Below are positions 33,792-41,700 of a DNA stretch of 64,000 bases, one piece after another. Under the pieces are notes generated by a model, which saw only the letters and a list, made by a program, of their open reading frames with translations, was not told the DNA's origin and did no database searches. How positions within the stretch are numbered: position 1 is the first letter of the stretch; each line of letters begins with the position of its first letter. Both the position numbers and the translations under genes were made by a program. The stretch spans positions 248,001 to 312,000 of the forward strand of contig NZ_JAUMKB010000004.1 in assembly GCF_030519375.1 (NCBI RefSeq). The letters are read 5' to 3'. The DNA is from Mucilaginibacter tolerans. Lineage in GTDB: Bacteria > Bacteroidota > Bacteroidia > Sphingobacteriales > Sphingobacteriaceae.

Positions 33792-33854
33792 CAAGATTCA
33801 AGAATCAGGAATCAAGACAGATCGAACCCTTTAAATCTTGGTTCTTGAATCTTG
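33792..33854. repeat. Inverted repeat CAAGATTCAAGAA upstream of ychF
   Basis: CAAGATTCAAGAA (33792-33804) and TTCTTGAATCTTG (33842-33854) are perfect complements separated by 37 nt that contain further CAAGA/TCTTG words. Similar CAAG, GATTCCTGG and TTCTTG words occur around 13380-13435. It looks like a member of an interspersed hairpin family rather than a terminator of the divergent genes. Confidence 0.5.
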
Positions 33855-33988
33855 TCTCCTGGTCCTTTTTTGCGCCGCAAAGATAAAAGAAAAAAGTAAG
33901 CCTGTAATTTGAAAAAATAAACGACTTTTGCGCAGCGTTTCCGAAAAAATTAAATTAGTAACCAATGTAAAAAAACGAGGGCCTTATT

Positions 33989-35377
33989 ATGATCGATGAA
34001 ATGGTTGAGCAAATCGAATTATTGCTGGAGCAAAATGACCCAAAACAGCTTCAGGAATACCTCAACAATCTTAACATATCAGATGTTGAAATTCTGATAG
34101 GAGAGCTTCCCGATTATGGCCCCCGATTCATTGAGATACTTTCCGTTAACCGCGCGGTTAATGTATTCCGCATACTCGATTTCCCCGTACAGGAGCGTAT
34201 CCTTAAAAAGCTTTCCGGAACAAAAATTGCCGAGCTCATCAATGAGCTTCCGCCGGATGACCGTACTGCTTTATTTAGTGAATTGCATGGCGATACCGTA
34301 AAGGTATTGATCCAGCACCTTCCGCCCGCCGACCGCAAGGAGGCATTGATCTTATTAGGCTACGAAGAAGATAGTGTAGGCCGCTTAATGACCCCTGATT
34401 ACATCGCTGTAAAAAAGACCTGGAACGTAGAACGTGTGCTGATGCACATCCGGAAGTATGGCAAAAACTCCGAAACTATTGATGTGATTTATGTGATCGA
34501 CAGCGAAGGGGTGTTGCTGGATGATATCAGGATACGTGAGGTATTATTGGCCGATCCGGAGACGAAGGTGAGTTCGCTTATGGATAGTCGCCTGATATCG
34601 CTGAAAGTAAGCGATCCGCAGGAAGAGGCGATCAATATATTCAGAATGAATAACCGGGTAGCTTTGCCGGTTACGGATAATGAGAACATTCTGCTTGGTA
34701 TAGTAACTGTTGATGATATCCTTTGGATAGCCAACGAAGAATATACCGAAGATATCCAGAAAATAGGTGGTACCGAAGCGTTGGATGAACCTTATCTGGA
34801 TATCAATATATTCAGGCTGGTAAAAAAGCGTGTGGGCTGGTTGATTGTGCTGTTTTTAAGCGAGATGCTAACTACTACGGCAATGCAATCCTATGGCGGC
34901 GAATTAGCAGCCTTAACTATGCTGGCCTTCTTTGTTCCGCTGATTATTTCGAGCGGTGGTAATAGCGGGTCGCAGGCATCAACGCTTATTATCCAGGCAA
35001 TGGCATTGGGTGAGGTAAGATTGATTGACTGGTGGCGTGTAATGCGTCGCGAGATCATCTCCGGCTTGTTACTGGGTGGTATATTGGGTGTTATTGGCTT
35101 TTCGCGTGTGGCCATATGGACAACCTTTAGCGATATATATGGCTCACACTGGCTATTAATGGCATTTACCGTTGGATTTTCACTGATAGGGGTTGTACTT
35201 TGGGGGTCATTGGCAGGCTCTATGCTTCCGTTGGTGCTTAAGCGGTTAGGTTTTGACCCGGCAACGTCATCGGCACCATTTGTAGCTACACTGGTAGACG
35301 TCACCGGTTTGGTGATCTATTTTAATATTGCCATGATCATTTTTGGTCATATCGGGCATATTATACATACCAAATAA
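33989..35377 (+). CDS. mgtE: Magnesium transporter MgtE
   Basis: A 462-residue channel protein: MgtE N-domain (about 15-125), two CBS domains (about 130-255, MTPDYIAVKK to VTVDDILWIANEE), a connecting helix, and five C-terminal membrane helices (about 285-460) with the selectivity region FFVPLIISSGGNSGSQAST. MgtE imports Mg2+ and is closed by Mg2+ binding to the N and CBS domains. No M-box riboswitch is apparent in the upstream 200 nt. Confidence 0.95.
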   Translation: MIDEMVEQIELLLEQNDPKQLQEYLNNLNISDVEILIGELPDYGPRFIEILSVNRAVNVFRILDFPVQERILKKLSGTKIAELINELPPDDRTALFSELHGDTVKVLIQHLPPADRKEALILLGYEEDSVGRLMTPDYIAVKKTWNVERVLMHIRKYGKNSETIDVIYVIDSEGVLLDDIRIREVLLADPETKVSSLMDSRLISLKVSDPQEEAINIFRMNNRVALPVTDNENILLGIVTVDDILWIANEEYTEDIQKIGGTEALDEPYLDINIFRLVKKRVGWLIVLFLSEMLTTTAMQSYGGELAALTMLAFFVPLIISSGGNSGSQASTLIIQAMALGEVRLIDWWRVMRREIISGLLLGGILGVIGFSRVAIWTTFSDIYGSHWLLMAFTVGFSLIGVVLWGSLAGSMLPLVLKRLGFDPATSSAPFVATLVDVTGLVIYFNIAMIIFGHIGHIIHTK

Positions 35378-35440
35378 AATTCGGGGTTAGGATAGCCCCG
35401 GCAAGACATAAATATTCCTCATTTTTTGCTACAAAGCGGT

Positions 35441-35592
35441 TGTTCCTACGGAACATTTTCTTGCGTAGAAGCTTCCTTGACTTTGGTAGTACGATGTGAT
35501 TGAGCATAAAAATACCGCATAGCGGTTACCGCTTTGTAGAAACCGAAATATTTGTAGAAACCGAAATAAATGATTTTATGCTCCATAGGAGC
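35441..35592. repeat. Cluster of small palindromes and an 18-bp tandem repeat
   Basis: The gap after mgtE holds three perfect palindromes with 3-nt centres: TGTTCC/GGAACA (35441-35455), ACCGC/GCGGT (35514-35526) and GCTCC/GGAGC (35580-35592). It also holds an exact tandem duplication of TTTGTAGAAACCGAAATA (35533-35550 and 35551-35568). This density is far above background and looks like a mobile or interspersed repeat unit. No coding frame is involved. Confidence 0.6.
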
Positions 35593-35676
35593 AACCCTTG
35601 AACGTAAATAAAAAAGAACCTTTAATCTGGTGCGAGTATACAGCGAGGGGAAAGACTGAAACCAGGAGGCTTAAAA

Positions 35677-35700
35677 ATGAAAAAATATAAAACCAGGTGA
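35677..35700 (+). other. Mini-ORF with strong Shine-Dalgarno, coupled to the next gene
   Basis: AGGAGG (35664-35669) lies 7 nt before an ATG that opens a seven-codon frame (MKKYKTR) whose TGA overlaps the GTG of the next gene as GTGA. This is the pattern of translational coupling or a small leader. Alternatively the downstream gene once began here and a frameshift separated the parts. Confidence 0.35.
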
Positions 35701-36005
35701 AATCAATAACTAATGAAATAGGATTTAAAGAAATAACTATTGTTGATGATTGTGATTTTGAACTATTTTACCTCTGTGCAGAGAACCTCGGGAAGCTTTT
35801 GGGTATAGCATACACAAATCAAGTACATGATTTTGATTCCATATATTGGGAGTTCGATTTCATGGGGGCAATGTTTATTTTACATTATAATATTTATCTA
35901 GGAATTAGTATTTATTCTCAAAAAGGAAAAGATTCCTCCCCTGCGGATAATAAAATTTTGGACGAGATTTATGAGTTAATAAAGGATAGTTCTATCGTAT
36001 CTTAA
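35697..36005 (+). CDS. Small acidic protein, unknown function
   Basis: A 102-residue acidic protein with alternating strands and aromatics (DCDFELFYLCAENLGKLLG, DSIYWEFDFMGAMFILHYNI) and a C-terminal helix. It has no signal peptide and no known domain. The only in-frame start near the top is the GTG at 35697, overlapping the stop of a seven-codon frame that has a strong AGGAGG. Size, composition and its isolated position between repeat clusters recall orphan immunity-type proteins, but there is no toxin beside it. Its flanks are full of repeats, so it may be an accessory gene. Confidence 0.5.
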   Translation: MKSITNEIGFKEITIVDDCDFELFYLCAENLGKLLGIAYTNQVHDFDSIYWEFDFMGAMFILHYNIYLGISIYSQKGKDSSPADNKILDEIYELIKDSSIVS

Positions 36006-36013
36006 ACGCCCAA

Positions 36014-36179
36014 CTGGTTTAAGTCTTCCGAAGGGTGACTTAAATCAACTAGCAAAAAGAGGGACTCTGTCCGGCTACATGCACCTGAATTTGTTCTGGG
36101 AATAAAAATATATCTCTGCTATAAATACCGGACGGAGTCCTGCGACCATTATGGATTTAAGAGTGAACCCTTAAACCAG
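36014..36179. repeat. Nested inverted-repeat element
   Basis: The outer arms CTGGTTTAAG (36014-36023) and CTTAAACCAG (36170-36179) are perfect complements. Inside lie a hairpin TTTAAGTC/GACTTAAA (36018-36044), the arms GGACTCTGTCCGG (36062-36074) and CCGGACGGAGTCC (36128-36140, one G-T pair), and a right-hand TTTAAG/CTTAAA hairpin (36156-36175). The near mirror symmetry over 166 nt, without coding capacity, suggests a miniature mobile or REP-like element or a structured RNA. Confidence 0.6.
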
Positions 36180-36220
36180 CGTGGTGGTGCCGTGCGTTCT
36201 ATTGACCCGGTATACAACAA

Positions 36221-36245
36221 AAAACCCCGCCATAGGCAGGGTTTT
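36221..36245. terminator. Terminator of the DUF3276 gene
   Basis: AAAACCCCGCC and GGCAGGGTTTT pair with one mismatch around an ATA loop. On the minus strand it is followed by a T run, and it lies 24 nt past the DUF3276 stop. Confidence 0.8.
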
Positions 36246-36268
36246 CATATGGGGTAGTTTAGTTAGTT

Positions 36269-36598
36269 TTAAATATCAAAAGAGAAATCGTCGTCGGCGG
36301 TTTTGGCAACTTCAGGTGATTCGCTCATTTCATAGCGTTTTTCTTGCACTTCCTGGTTGGCTTTGATGTACTCCACAGTGTCTTTCAATCCTTCAGCAAA
36401 TTTTTCAAAATCTTCTTTATACAGGAAGATCTTATGCTTAATGAAAACACCATCTTCAAGGCGTTTCTTGCTTTCAGTAATCGTAATATAATAGTCGTTT
36501 GAACGAGTCGCCTTTACATCGAAAAAGTACGTCCTTTTACCCGCTCTGACTTTTTTTGAGAATACTTCCTCACGCTCTCTATTGTCGAAATCACCCAT
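36269..36598 (-). CDS. PUR-family DNA/RNA-binding protein (DUF3276)
   Basis: A 109-residue protein of the DUF3276 family, related to eukaryotic Pur-alpha and Borrelia BpuR. Recognisable are REEVFSKKVRAGKRTYFFDVK, the strand pair SNDYYITITESKK and the helix DFEKFAEGLKDTVEYI. PUR repeats bind single-stranded nucleic acid as dimers; in this phylum the role is not established, though the gene is widely kept. The acidic tail (ADDDFSFDI) is typical. It is monocistronic with its own terminator. Confidence 0.88.
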   Translation of the reverse strand: MGDFDNREREEVFSKKVRAGKRTYFFDVKATRSNDYYITITESKKRLEDGVFIKHKIFLYKEDFEKFAEGLKDTVEYIKANQEVQEKRYEMSESPEVAKTADDDFSFDI

Positions 36599-36724
36599 GT
36601 TAAAAAATTGTAATTAGTTTTTGATTTGGCATAAATATAAATAATTTTTCAAAGTACAAGCATCAAAAACAATATTGTTGAGTTTTTTTCAATTATTTGG
36701 GCCTATTTTTATATTAAAAGTTAA

Positions 36725-38515
36725 TTACTGGGCATTTTCCTCTTCTTCCAGCAGCTGCTTTTCGTACAATTCAAAATAAACCTGTTTCAGGTTCATCAAT
36801 TCGTCATGGGTGCCCTGCTCGACAATCTCTCCATTATCCATTACCAATATTTTATCGGCATTTTTTATGGTGGAGATACGGTGGGCGATGATGATGCTTG
36901 TTTTGCCCTCCATAATACCACCCAGGTTACGCAGTATCTCCTCCTCTGTACGGGTGTCTACTGCCGAGAGGCAATCATCAAAGATCAATATCTGTGGATG
37001 CTTAACGATAGCGCGGGCTATGGATACACGCTGCTTTTGCCCGCCGGATAAAGTAACGCCACGCTCGCCGATCAAGGTCTCAAAACCATGCTCCAGCTCC
37101 ATAATATTGTTGTAGACGGCTGAATCACGTGCAGCTTGTTCTACCAGTGGCATATTTAAAGTATCGGCGCTAAACGCTATGTTATTGGCAATGGTATCCG
37201 AAAACAGGAAAACCTCCTGCGGCACAAAGCCAATTTGAGAACGGTAGCTTTCCAGGTTAAGCTCTTGTACTGGTTCATCGTCGATCAGTACTTGCCCGCC
37301 GGTCACATCATACATACGCATGATAAGATTGGCTATAGTTGATTTGCCTGATCCTGTGCGCCCGATAATTGCAATCATGTGTCCTGGTTCGGCAGTAAAG
37401 GATACATTCTTTAAGGCATGGATGCCGGTATCAGGGTAATAGAAAGATACACTCTTAAAGCTGATCTTGCCTTTTATCGTCCGTGGCGCAACAGCCGGTG
37501 ATATAATCTCCGGCCGTTCATGCAGAAACTCGTTGATCCTTTTCTGCGAAGCAGCAGCTCTTTGGATCAGCGAAGTAACCCATCCCAATGACATTACCGG
37601 GAAGGTGAGCATATTAAGATATACGATAAATTCAGCGATATTACCTGCCGTTATATTCCCTTTCATTACTTCGACACCGCCCACATACATGATGATAACG
37701 TTGCTCAATCCCACCAATAAAAGCATGGTAGGGAAGAATAATGCCTGCACTTTTACCAATTCCATGGAGTGGGTTTTGTAATTTTCACTTTCCCCGGCAA
37801 AACTTTCACGAACGGATTCTTCACGTACGTAAGATTTGATCACCCGGATACCTGAGAAATTCTCCTGCACAAAGCTTGAAAGTGCCGATAAGCGCTGCTG
37901 TATTTTTTCACTGCGGAAATTGATGATGTTATTTACATAATAAATGGTCACCACCAGGATAGGCATGGGCAAGATAGAAAATATCGTTAGTTTGATATCC
38001 ACCGCCGCCATAAAACAGATGGCGATGATAAAAAGCGTCACGGTATTAATGGTATACATAATACCCGGCCCCAGGTACATGCGCACGCGGCTCACGTCCT
38101 CAGTAACACGGTTCATCAGGTCGCCAGTATTATGGCGGCGGTAAAACGCAAGGGATAACAATTGATAGTGGTCGTATATCTCGTTTTTAAGGTCGTATTC
38201 TATATGTCGCGACATCAGGATGATGGTCTGACGCATCAGGAATAGAAATAATCCCCGTAAGACGGCTAAAGCCAGTACAACACCCGCAAAAAGCAGCATG
38301 CTGTATCCAAACAGGTTATAGATGATAGTTTGCCTGTTAAAATTAGCAAACAGGTGATAGATCGAAATATTTTCAGCAACCAAATTGAAAGCCACGCGAA
38401 TAAGCGGCGCAGTAAGTACCCCAAAAATGTTGGAAATAATAACAAACAACACACCCGGTATCAGTCGCCAACGGTATTTATAAAAGAATTTATTCAGGTA
38501 AGCAAGATTCTTCAT
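36725..38515 (-). CDS. ABC transporter, fused permease/ATPase (exporter type)
   Basis: A 596-residue half-transporter with six membrane helices (about 15-310) and an ATPase domain (about 345-580). Walker A is GRTGSGKST, the signature is LSGGQKQR, Walker B is ILIFDDCLSAVD and the H-loop is IIAHRIS. The residue after the Walker B aspartate is Asp instead of the usual catalytic Glu, as in the degenerate half of some heterodimeric exporters, so it may need a partner encoded elsewhere. Substrate is unknown (lipid or drug by family). It is divergent from leucine dehydrogenase. Confidence 0.92.
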   Translation of the reverse strand: MKNLAYLNKFFYKYRWRLIPGVLFVIISNIFGVLTAPLIRVAFNLVAENISIYHLFANFNRQTIIYNLFGYSMLLFAGVVLALAVLRGLFLFLMRQTIILMSRHIEYDLKNEIYDHYQLLSLAFYRRHNTGDLMNRVTEDVSRVRMYLGPGIMYTINTVTLFIIAICFMAAVDIKLTIFSILPMPILVVTIYYVNNIINFRSEKIQQRLSALSSFVQENFSGIRVIKSYVREESVRESFAGESENYKTHSMELVKVQALFFPTMLLLVGLSNVIIMYVGGVEVMKGNITAGNIAEFIVYLNMLTFPVMSLGWVTSLIQRAAASQKRINEFLHERPEIISPAVAPRTIKGKISFKSVSFYYPDTGIHALKNVSFTAEPGHMIAIIGRTGSGKSTIANLIMRMYDVTGGQVLIDDEPVQELNLESYRSQIGFVPQEVFLFSDTIANNIAFSADTLNMPLVEQAARDSAVYNNIMELEHGFETLIGERGVTLSGGQKQRVSIARAIVKHPQILIFDDCLSAVDTRTEEEILRNLGGIMEGKTSIIIAHRISTIKNADKILVMDNGEIVEQGTHDELMNLKQVYFELYEKQLLEEEENAQ

Positions 38516-38589
38516 GGTTGTTTAGCAAAGGTAACGTTTAGTCCGTAAGTCGGAAAGCCGGTAAGTCAGCAAGAAGTAATTTGCCGATT

Positions 38590-38650
38590 TAAATCATTCG
38601 CCATTCACTATTGACCACTCACTAATTCACTAATTCACCCATTCGCTAAT
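38590..38650. repeat. Short-unit tract (TCACTAATTCACTAATTCA type)
   Basis: The space between the ABC and leucine dehydrogenase genes contains a tract of overlapping CATTCAC, TCACTAAT and ATTCGCTAAT words. The same word TCACTAATTCACTAA recurs at 48540-48565 before the cysteine desulfurase gene, so it is a shared intergenic repeat type and not ordinary low complexity. Confidence 0.45.
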
Positions 38651-38720
38651 TAAATTAGTTTGCCACAATGAAAAAAACCTATACTTTTGTCGCATACCCT
38701 AATATATAGGTTACCGTCTA

Positions 38721-39806
38721 ATGTCCGAGCAAAATACCAGCGAATCTATATTTGGCCAGATGAATGCCTTCGGCCATCAAAAAATTGTATTTTGTAATGA
38801 TCCTGATTCCGGTTTAAAAGCCATTATCGCCATACATGATACTACATTGGGCCCTGCCCTGGGCGGCACACGTATGTGGGCTTATAAAACCGAAGCGGAT
38901 GCATTAAATGATGTGCTGCGTCTGTCAAAAAGCATGACCTACAAGGCTGCAGTAGCAGGCCTTAACCTTGGTGGCGGTAAAGCAGTCATCATCGGCGATT
39001 CACGCAAAGACAAAACCGAAGCTTTACTGCGCAAATTCGGGCGGTTTATTAAAAATCTGAATGGCGAATTCATTACTGCTGAAGATGTGGGCACCAATCC
39101 CCGCGACATGGAGTTTATCCGTATGGAAACGCAATATGTAATGGGCGTGCCTGAGACCATTGGTGGTAGCGGTGATCCATCGCCTATAACCGCACAGGGC
39201 GTTTTTATGGGTATTAAAGCAGCTGTAAAGGAACTTTATGGCAATGATAACCTGGCAGGCCGGTCGGTAGTAGTGCAGGGCATAGGTCATGTCGGTGAAA
39301 ACCTGACCCGTTTGCTTCGCGATGAGAATGCGATGGTGTATGTGAGCGACATTAACGAGGAACGGACCGCACAGGTCGCAAAAAAATATGGTGCTAAGGC
39401 CATATCAAACAACACCATTTTTGATATGGATGCCGATATTTACTCGCCATGCGCTTTAGGTGCAACAATTAACGATCAAACAATAAATAAGCTTAAATTT
39501 GCAATAATTGCAGGATCGGCAAACAATCAGCTCGAGGACGAGTATATTCATGGGCGGAGGTTGCTGGAGCAAGGAGTGCTGTTTGCACCGGATTATGTGA
39601 TCAATGCAGGCGGGGTAATTAATTGTTATTCGGAGTTGATGGGTTTCAGTAAAAAGCGTACCTTACAGCTAACAGAAAATATCTATGAGGCAACGCGTAA
39701 CGTATTGAGATTATCAAAGGCCGAAAATATTTCAACTATTGAAGCCGCCAACAAAATTGCCGAAAAACGTATATCAGACATCAAAAAAGTGAAATCAACC
39801 TATTAA
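38721..39806 (+). CDS. ldh: Leucine dehydrogenase (Glu/Leu/Phe/Val dehydrogenase family)
   Basis: A 361-residue NAD-dependent amino-acid dehydrogenase. The substrate-side block ALGGTRMWAY and the catalytic-lysine region LNLGGGKAVIIGD are present, followed by the NAD Rossmann motif VVQGIGHVGENL (about 175-186) and the late APDYVINAGGVINCYSEL. Length and motifs fit leucine dehydrogenase, which interconverts branched-chain amino acids and their oxo acids. HMG-CoA lyase at 53402 could act further down the leucine route. It starts the gene run leading into nusB, 51 nt downstream. Confidence 0.92.
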   Translation: MSEQNTSESIFGQMNAFGHQKIVFCNDPDSGLKAIIAIHDTTLGPALGGTRMWAYKTEADALNDVLRLSKSMTYKAAVAGLNLGGGKAVIIGDSRKDKTEALLRKFGRFIKNLNGEFITAEDVGTNPRDMEFIRMETQYVMGVPETIGGSGDPSPITAQGVFMGIKAAVKELYGNDNLAGRSVVVQGIGHVGENLTRLLRDENAMVYVSDINEERTAQVAKKYGAKAISNNTIFDMDADIYSPCALGATINDQTINKLKFAIIAGSANNQLEDEYIHGRRLLEQGVLFAPDYVINAGGVINCYSELMGFSKKRTLQLTENIYEATRNVLRLSKAENISTIEAANKIAEKRISDIKKVKSTY

Positions 39807-39857
39807 TAAACACAATTAAGTAAATCGGGACTACCCCCTAAATCGTTCTTTACCACC

Positions 39858-40808
39858 ATGCTAAACAGAAGACATCTACGTGTAAAAGTATTACAGGCAT
39901 TATATGCCTACCACCAATCTGATAACAAGGAAATAAAACAACACGAAAAGAACCTGCTCCAGAGTGTTGATATGGTATACGAAATGTATATCTGGATGCT
40001 TTCCTTAATTTCGGAAGTGGTGGAGTATGCAGAAGCCGATGCCGAAGAGCGCAAGCATAAACATTTACCCACTGCCGAAGATCTTAACCCACAACTCAAA
40101 ATCCTTACGAACAGGTTTATTGTCTCTTTAAATCAGAACGCGGAATACCTGGCAGCACTGAAAAAGTATAAAGTATCCTGGGCATTTGAGCCTGAGCTGG
40201 CAAAATCATTGTTCATAATCCTCAAAAACTCGTCTGAATATGCGGAATATCTGAAAAAAACAGACGATACACTGCTGACGGATAAGGATATCATCAAGTT
40301 TATTTTCAAAAAAGTAATTCTGAAATCGCTTTTGGCCGAACAGGTTTTTGAAGATAAATTTATTTTCTGGCCTGTCGACAGGGATGTATTGCAAGCCCTG
40401 ATTGCAAAAACATTTAAGAATTTCTCAAATGACGATTATAAGCAAAACAAATTGGCCGAAGTGACAGGTAACTGGGCCGAGGATAAGGAATTCATTATCG
40501 AGTTGTTCCAACAAAGTATACGCCATGATGCGGAATACCAGGAGATGATCAGCAAAAAGACCCAGAACTGGGAGCCTGAACGCATTGCGATGATGGATAC
40601 TTTATTGATGAAAATGGCTATTTCCGAGTTTGTTAATTTCAAGTCGATCCCGGTTAAGGTAACCATTAACGAATATCTGGAGATATCCAAAGAGTTTAGT
40701 ACACCAAAAAGTAATTCGTTTATAAATGGTATTTTGGATAAAATTTTATACGAATTAAAGGCCGAGAACGTAATTAAGAAAGTAGGGCGCGGTTTAATTG
40801 AAGAATGA
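39858..40808 (+). CDS. nusB: Transcription antitermination factor NusB (long form)
   Basis: A 316-residue protein, about twice the length of E. coli NusB (139). The start MLNRRHLRVKVLQALYAYHQ is the conserved NusB N-terminus, and the C-terminal 120 residues (MMDTLLMKMAISEFVNFKSIPVKVTINEYLEISKEFSTPKSNSFINGILDKI) carry the typical end. The extra middle (about 55-200) is a charged helical insertion seen in Bacteroidota versions. NusB with NusE supports antitermination on rRNA operons. It heads the nusB-DUF1573-yajC-ybbR-coaE run. Confidence 0.93.
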   Translation: MLNRRHLRVKVLQALYAYHQSDNKEIKQHEKNLLQSVDMVYEMYIWMLSLISEVVEYAEADAEERKHKHLPTAEDLNPQLKILTNRFIVSLNQNAEYLAALKKYKVSWAFEPELAKSLFIILKNSSEYAEYLKKTDDTLLTDKDIIKFIFKKVILKSLLAEQVFEDKFIFWPVDRDVLQALIAKTFKNFSNDDYKQNKLAEVTGNWAEDKEFIIELFQQSIRHDAEYQEMISKKTQNWEPERIAMMDTLLMKMAISEFVNFKSIPVKVTINEYLEISKEFSTPKSNSFINGILDKILYELKAENVIKKVGRGLIEE

Positions 40809-40851
40809 TTAAATTTGAATTGATAATTAGTACATAAATAATTAAAGATCA

Positions 40852-41277
40852 ATGAAAAAATTGTTTTTGGTATTCATGGCTGCAAGCATGCTGATGCTGG
40901 CTTGTAATTCGAATGGGAACAATACAGCAGATAATAGTTCTGGAGCTTCGGCAACGGCCGATGGCCCTACTATGAAATTTGAAAAAGAAACGCACGATTT
41001 TGGCAAAATAAAGCAAGGCGATAAAGTGACTTATGAGTTTAAGTTCACTAATGCCGGCAAATCACCGTTGATCATAAAGGATGCAATCGCTTCATGTGGC
41101 TGTACTAAACCCGAATGGCCATCTACACCTATAAAACCCGGAGAAAGCGGCGCAATAAAAGTTACTTTTGACAGCCGCAGTAAAATGGGGTTGCAGGATA
41201 AACAAATTACAATAACAGCCAACACGAACCCGGCACAAAACCTTGTTCACCTGATTGGCGAAGTGACAGCAAATTAA
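40852..41277 (+). CDS. DUF1573-domain lipoprotein
   Basis: A 141-residue protein with a lipoprotein signal (LMLACNS, Cys18), a Ser/Asn-rich linker, and one DUF1573 domain: MKFEKETHDFGKIKQGDKVTYEFKFTNAGKSPL, then the DAIASCGCTKPEWP cysteine pair and VTFDSRSKMGLQDKQITITANT. The domain has an immunoglobulin/MSP-like fold; its role is unknown. It is placed between nusB and yajC, an arrangement often kept in this phylum, which hints at a link with envelope biogenesis. Confidence 0.88.
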   Translation: MKKLFLVFMAASMLMLACNSNGNNTADNSSGASATADGPTMKFEKETHDFGKIKQGDKVTYEFKFTNAGKSPLIIKDAIASCGCTKPEWPSTPIKPGESGAIKVTFDSRSKMGLQDKQITITANTNPAQNLVHLIGEVTAN

Positions 41278-41293
41278 TTTTTTATTTAAAACA

Positions 41294-41617
41294 ATGATAG
41301 CGACAATTTTATTACAAGCAGGTGGTGGATTTGGTATTCAGCAAATGTTACCATTGGTATTGATCATAGTTGTGTTTTATTTCTTTATGATCCGTCCGCA
41401 GGTTAAAAAGCAAAAAGATCAAAAGAAATATGTTGAGGAGCTTAAAAAAGGTGATAAAGTGATCACCACAGCTGGCATTCATGGCAAAATCGTAGATGTG
41501 GCTGAAACAACTTTTTTAGTTGAGACCGAAGGTGGTCATAAAATTCGATTTGAAAAATCGGCTATATCGCTCGAAGCTTCAAAAGCGCTAAACACACCGC
41601 CAGCAGTAGCTAAGTAA
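41294..41617 (+). CDS. yajC: Preprotein translocase subunit YajC
   Basis: A 107-residue single-span inner-membrane protein: hydrophobic helix LVLIIVVFYFFMIRPQVKKQKDQKK (about 20-45) followed by the cytoplasmic YajC domain with LKKGDKVITTAGIHGKIVDV. It is the accessory partner of SecDF, which is encoded at 56329-59313. Length and motifs are normal. Confidence 0.95.
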   Translation: MIATILLQAGGGFGIQQMLPLVLIIVVFYFFMIRPQVKKQKDQKKYVEELKKGDKVITTAGIHGKIVDVAETTFLVETEGGHKIRFEKSAISLEASKALNTPPAVAK

Positions 41618-41638
41618 GAGTTTGTAAAGTAGAAGGAA

Positions 41639-41684
41639 AAAAGGTGAAAGGCAAAAGTTTTTAATAGCTTACCTTTCACCTTTT
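41639..41684. terminator. Hairpin between yajC and ybbR (repeat family)
   Basis: AAAAGGTGAAAGG (41639-41651) and CCTTTCACCTTTT (41672-41684) are perfect complements with a 20-nt loop. The arm word is shared with the MATE terminator at 18507. In the middle of a conserved gene run it may attenuate transcription or be an inserted repeat. Confidence 0.6.
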
Positions 41685-41700
41685 ACCTTTTTACCTCAAA

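Noticed and set aside
33880..33988. M-box riboswitch upstream of mgtE
   Set aside because: The leader is short and AT-rich with no long conserved stems that I recognise.
35441..35592. CRISPR array
   Set aside because: The 18-mer repeats are immediately tandem without spacers, and the palindromes differ in sequence; no cas gene is present.
36181..36366. Plus-strand frame of 61 codons
   Set aside because: It crosses the DUF3276 terminator and the 3' end of that gene in antisense.
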